Part shown: positions 61,597-64,000 of the stretch, piece by piece | How positions within the stretch are numbered: position 1 is the stretch's first letter | Layout of the letters: each line of letters begins with the position of its first letter | Source of the DNA: Novosphingobium sp. 9 | GTDB taxonomy: Bacteria; Pseudomonadota; Alphaproteobacteria; Sphingomonadales; Sphingomonadaceae | DNA length: 64,000 nucleotides | Direction: 5' to 3' | Assembly: GCF_025340265.1 (NCBI RefSeq) | Contig: NZ_CP022707.1 | Location: forward strand, 930,501 to 994,500 | Program-made: the position numbers and the translations under genes | Notes under the pieces: model-generated | What the model was told of the DNA's origin: nothing | What the model saw: only the letters and a program-made list of their open reading frames with translations | The model's database searches: none

Positions 61597-61971
61597 ATGC
61601 GCCTGCCTGCTGTGCTGTTCTTCACCTGCTCCACACTGATCGCGCTTCCTGCGCAGGCGCAGATCGTCGGGCCCTTGCCCGATGGCTCGACGGTGGACCG
61701 AACGGTTTACGCGCAGACGCAGTCCGAGGCTGTCGATTATGGCCAGGATCGTCTGCGCACTCGCGCGGTGATCGACGAAGCGCGCAGTTCGGGCCATCTC
61801 AGCCATCACGAATCGAAAGCCCTGCGCAGGCAGGCTGGCTATATCGACGCGCTGGCCGACCGCTTCGGTGCGGACGGCTATTCGCCCAGCAAGCTGAAGG
61901 AACTGGACTTCCGCGAGCGGGCGCTGGAAGGTCTGGCAGGCGCGGCAAAATCCCGCAATGCCAAGCATTGA
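61597..61971 (+). CDS. Hypothetical secreted protein
   Basis: 124 residues with a signal peptide (MRLPAVLFFTCSTLIALPAQ-AQ). The mature protein is helical and rich in Arg/Asp, and ends in GLAGAAKSRNAKH. It has HHESKALRRQAGYIDALADR, resembling small sphingomonad periplasmic proteins of unknown function. ATG 61597 has AAAGGATA upstream. It is convergent with the Lon-like gene downstream. Confidence 0.65.
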   Translation: MRLPAVLFFTCSTLIALPAQAQIVGPLPDGSTVDRTVYAQTQSEAVDYGQDRLRTRAVIDEARSSGHLSHHESKALRRQAGYIDALADRFGADGYSPSKLKELDFRERALEGLAGAAKSRNAKH

Positions 61972-62005
61972 AGCGGATTTGTCAGCCCGGACCGCTGGCC
62001 GGGTG

Positions 62006-62614
62006 CTACTGAAGCGTCACGCCGTCCTCGTCGCCATTGCGACGTCCGAAGAACTGCATCAACTGCACCAGTAACTCGCAGCGCTGGGCCAGCGTGTCGA
62101 CTTCCAGCAGCGCCTGCTTGGCGGCGCTGTCGAACGGAGCGATCTGCGCCACGCCATTGATAAGCGAGGTATCGTCGAGGCGGACCACCTTGTCCCAGTC
62201 CACCGAATAGCCCTGCCGGTCGGCAAAGCGGCGCGCCTCGCGCTCGAAGCTGGCACGTTCGATGGGGGAAAGGGCTTCCAGTTCGGGATCGGCGATAAGC
62301 TCCGCCTCGATCTGCCGGAACGGCGTGGTGACGTCGAGTTCGCGCAGGACCCGGAAGCGCTGTTCGCCTTCGAGAATGATGTTGAAGCGCCCGTCCTCCA
62401 GCGCCTCCACTTCCGCGATCCGGCCAAGGCACCCCACCGCATAGAGCGGGGCACCCTCGGCATTCGCCTGAGGCTGGATCATGCCGATCCGCCGGTCACG
62501 GGCGAGGGCATCCGTCACCATTGCGCGATAGCGCGGCTCGAAGATGTGCAGCGGCAGTTGCAGCTCGGGGTAGAGCATCGCGCCGGTCAGCGGGAAGATC
62601 GAGATCCGCGTCAC
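62006..62614 (-). CDS. Lon N-terminal (substrate-binding) domain protein
   Basis: 202 residues. It matches the LON substrate-binding domain of Lon-like proteins (LonN/PUA-like): ISIFPLTGAMLYPELQLPLH then IFEPRYRAMVTDAL, GRIAEVEALEDGRFNIILEG and the helical C-terminus (IERASFEREARRFADRQGYS). No ATPase or protease part, so it is a stand-alone member. GTG 62614 is the chosen start, 20 bases after the thioredoxin stop, so both probably share a transcript. Confidence 0.84.
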   Translation of the reverse strand: MTRISIFPLTGAMLYPELQLPLHIFEPRYRAMVTDALARDRRIGMIQPQANAEGAPLYAVGCLGRIAEVEALEDGRFNIILEGEQRFRVLRELDVTTPFRQIEAELIADPELEALSPIERASFEREARRFADRQGYSVDWDKVVRLDDTSLINGVAQIAPFDSAAKQALLEVDTLAQRCELLVQLMQFFGRRNGDEDGVTLQ

Positions 62615-62634
62615 GGCGCGCCTGCTCCGCCCGC

Positions 62635-63552
62635 TCAGCCGAACAGGATCGTCGAGAGGCGACGGCGGGTGGCCGCGACCCACGGGTCTTCAAGGCCTAC
62701 GACCTCGAAGATCTGGAGCAGCTTGGAGCGCGCGGCGCCTTCGTTCCAGGCGCGGTCGGCCTGGACCATCGCCAGCAGCGTATCGGCGGCGGTGTCGCGC
62801 TCCCCTGCGGCAAAAGCGGCGTTGGCGAAGGCGAGCTGCGCGTCCATGTCCGCGGGGCGCTCGGCAGCAGCGGCACGCAGGGCGGAGAGTTCGCTGTCCT
62901 CGGGCTTGTCGGCGGCGAGTTCCAGCGCAGCGCGGGCGCGTTCGATGTGAGCGTCGGCCAGCATCTCGGGCGTCAGGCCTTCGAGCAGTTGGCGGGCCTC
63001 GTCGATCCGTCCGGCAGTGACGAGCGCGCGGATGAACCCGGCGGCGGCCTCGGCGTTATCGGGCGCGACCTCGAGGATCTGCATGAACATCGCGGCGGCG
63101 CGCTCGGCATCGCCTGCGGCCAGCGTTTCTTCGCCCATCGCGAGCAGCGGGGCCAGATCGGGCGCCGGTTCCTCGCCCAGTGCACCGGGCTGGACCGGAA
63201 GCTGCGAAAGCAACTGGTCGAGCACCTGGCGCAGCTGCGTCTCGCTGCGCGCATTGGTCAGGTCTGCCACCGGCTGGCCCTGGAACATCGCATAGACCGT
63301 CGGGATCGAGCGGACCTGGAACTGCGAGGCGATGAATTGCTCCTCGTCCACATTCACCTTGGCGAGGATCACGCCCTTTTCGGCATATTCGGCAGCGATC
63401 TTTTCCAGCGTGGGGGTCAGCGCCTTGCACGGGCCGCACCATTCTGCCCAGAAATCGAGGATGACCAGCTTGGTCATCGACGGTTCGGCCACGTCCTTGC
63501 GGAATCGCTCGACGGCCTTCTGTTCCTCGATGTTCAGACCCATGCTGGCCAC
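62635..63552 (-). CDS. Thioredoxin-TPR co-chaperone (YbbN/CnoX-like)
   Basis: 305 residues. The N-terminal thioredoxin fold has the WAEWCGPCK active site (about residues 35-43), NVDEEQFIASQFQVRSIPTV and the cis-Pro. A C-terminal TPR-like region of about 180 residues (AERAAAMFMQILEVAPDNAE, etc.) follows. This is the plan of YbbN/CnoX co-chaperones that hold oxidised clients for DnaK/GroEL; here the CGPC is complete, so redox activity may be kept. GTG 63552 with GGAG 7 bases upstream; an internal ATG at 63543 is the alternative. The following 227 bases to the tRNA hold no gene. Confidence 0.87.
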   Translation of the reverse strand: MASMGLNIEEQKAVERFRKDVAEPSMTKLVILDFWAEWCGPCKALTPTLEKIAAEYAEKGVILAKVNVDEEQFIASQFQVRSIPTVYAMFQGQPVADLTNARSETQLRQVLDQLLSQLPVQPGALGEEPAPDLAPLLAMGEETLAAGDAERAAAMFMQILEVAPDNAEAAAGFIRALVTAGRIDEARQLLEGLTPEMLADAHIERARAALELAADKPEDSELSALRAAAAERPADMDAQLAFANAAFAAGERDTAADTLLAMVQADRAWNEGAARSKLLQIFEVVGLEDPWVAATRRRLSTILFG

Positions 63553-63779
63553 GCGTAATCTCCATTCGTCGCAAATATGTTTTGCAGGTGGCGGCCTAGA
63601 TCGCCCTTCGGAGGCGATTTGTGAAGGGGCAAACCCCGTAGCGTCCAGCCTTTTGCCGAGGCTTTGCCATCGCTGCTGAAGTTTTTGAACTTTTTCGCTT
63701 GCCGAGTCAGACGGCCCCTGTTAGTGGCCCGCCTCACCCGAGAGGACAGGCCATCTGGCCGGTTCTTTCAAACGCCAGA

Positions 63780-63854
63780 GCGGGCGTAGCTCAGGGGTAG
63801 AGCACAACCTTGCCAAGGTTGGGGTCGAGGGTTCGAATCCCTTCGCCCGCTCCA
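63780..63854 (+). tRNA. tRNA-Gly (anticodon GCC)
   Basis: 75 bases with encoded CCA. Acceptor GCGGGCG pairs with CGCCCGC. The anticodon stem ACCTT/AAGGT surrounds GCC, and the T-loop GGTTCGAATCC is intact. A second copy starts at 63947. Confidence 0.96.
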
Positions 63855-63946
63855 GTTTTCCTAGAGAAATCAGGCGTTTCGCGTTCCTGCATGGTTCGCG
63901 TTCCGGGTTTACCTGTGAGGCCTTTTCGGCCTGCACCAGCGCCAGA

Positions 63947-64000
63947 GCGGGCGTAGCTCAGGGGTAGAGCACAACCTTGCCAAGGTTGGGGTCGAGGGTT
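63947..64000 (+). tRNA. Second tRNA-Gly (GCC), cut by the window edge
   Basis: 54 bases identical to the first copy, with the same GCGGGCG acceptor and GCC anticodon loop. The 3' part lies beyond the window. Both copies are preceded by GCCAGA. Confidence 0.9.

Noticed and set aside
1..64000. CRISPR arrays
   Set aside because: No regularly spaced direct repeats were seen, and no cas gene is present.

Overview
The window is high-GC alphaproteobacterial DNA and looks like a sphingomonad (Novosphingobium or a near relative). This rests on the gene complement (FtsX, MetX/MetW, HisC next to a prephenate dehydrogenase, NrdA/NrdB, ArgB, YggT-FolD, a YbbN-type thioredoxin), on codon use and on the accessory gene families. 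It is an inference; no rRNA is present.

Layout. 1-14.4 kb is mostly core chromosome: ftsX/ydcF/plsC/nudix, a probable Panacea-type toxin-antitoxin pair (3.1-4.1 kb), hisC-prephenate dehydrogenase divergent from metX-GNAT-metW, then an alpha/beta hydrolase, a VOC protein, a GST and an NDUFA9-like oxidoreductase. At 14.42 kb a tRNA-Leu(CAG) is followed at once by a P4-type integrase, the usual left edge of a genomic island. Accessory DNA runs from there to about 48.9 kb. It holds (a) an MmeI-like DNA methyltransferase, a DExH helicase and a GIY-YIG nuclease (16.2-22.2 kb); (b) a TetR/SDR/phosphoesterase cassette (22.4-25.2 kb); (c) a mobilization-type block with exonuclease, thermonuclease, large ParB-like protein, MNT-HEPN protein, DUF3363-type relaxase, RHH and AlpA-like regulators (25.2-34.7 kb); (d) a defence cluster with SIR2, HerA ATPase, KTSC protein and PD-(D/E)XK nuclease on the minus strand (36.4-40.8 kb), divergent from a giant Rad50-like ATPase with an S24/LexA-like tail and a partner of unknown function (41.4-46.3 kb); and (e) an intact IS630-type element, a truncated integrase and an IS3-type fragment (46.3-48.9 kb). 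From 49 kb to the end the core chromosome resumes: class Ia ribonucleotide reductase under a probable NrdR box, nucleoside and queuosine-precursor transporters, argB, YggT/folD, MarC, a Lon-N-terminal-like protein, a thioredoxin and two tRNA-Gly(GCC).

How the genes work together. The methyltransferase-helicase-GIY-YIG set reads as a restriction-modification machine whose nuclease is on a separate polypeptide. SIR2-HerA is a known antiphage pairing (NAD+ depletion); here two more genes are appended. The Rad50-like/S24 protein plus partner matches no system I can name and is the best candidate for something undescribed. The accessory block is therefore a mobile island with at least three probable defence modules.

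A caution for the whole window: at least six genes (GNAT, alpha/beta hydrolase, helicase, HerA, SIR2 and the Rad50 partner) are broken by what looks like one missing G or C, mostly in a short G/C run, in core and accessory DNA alike. This looks more like uncorrected sequencing error than true decay, so these genes are annotated as probably intact in the organism.
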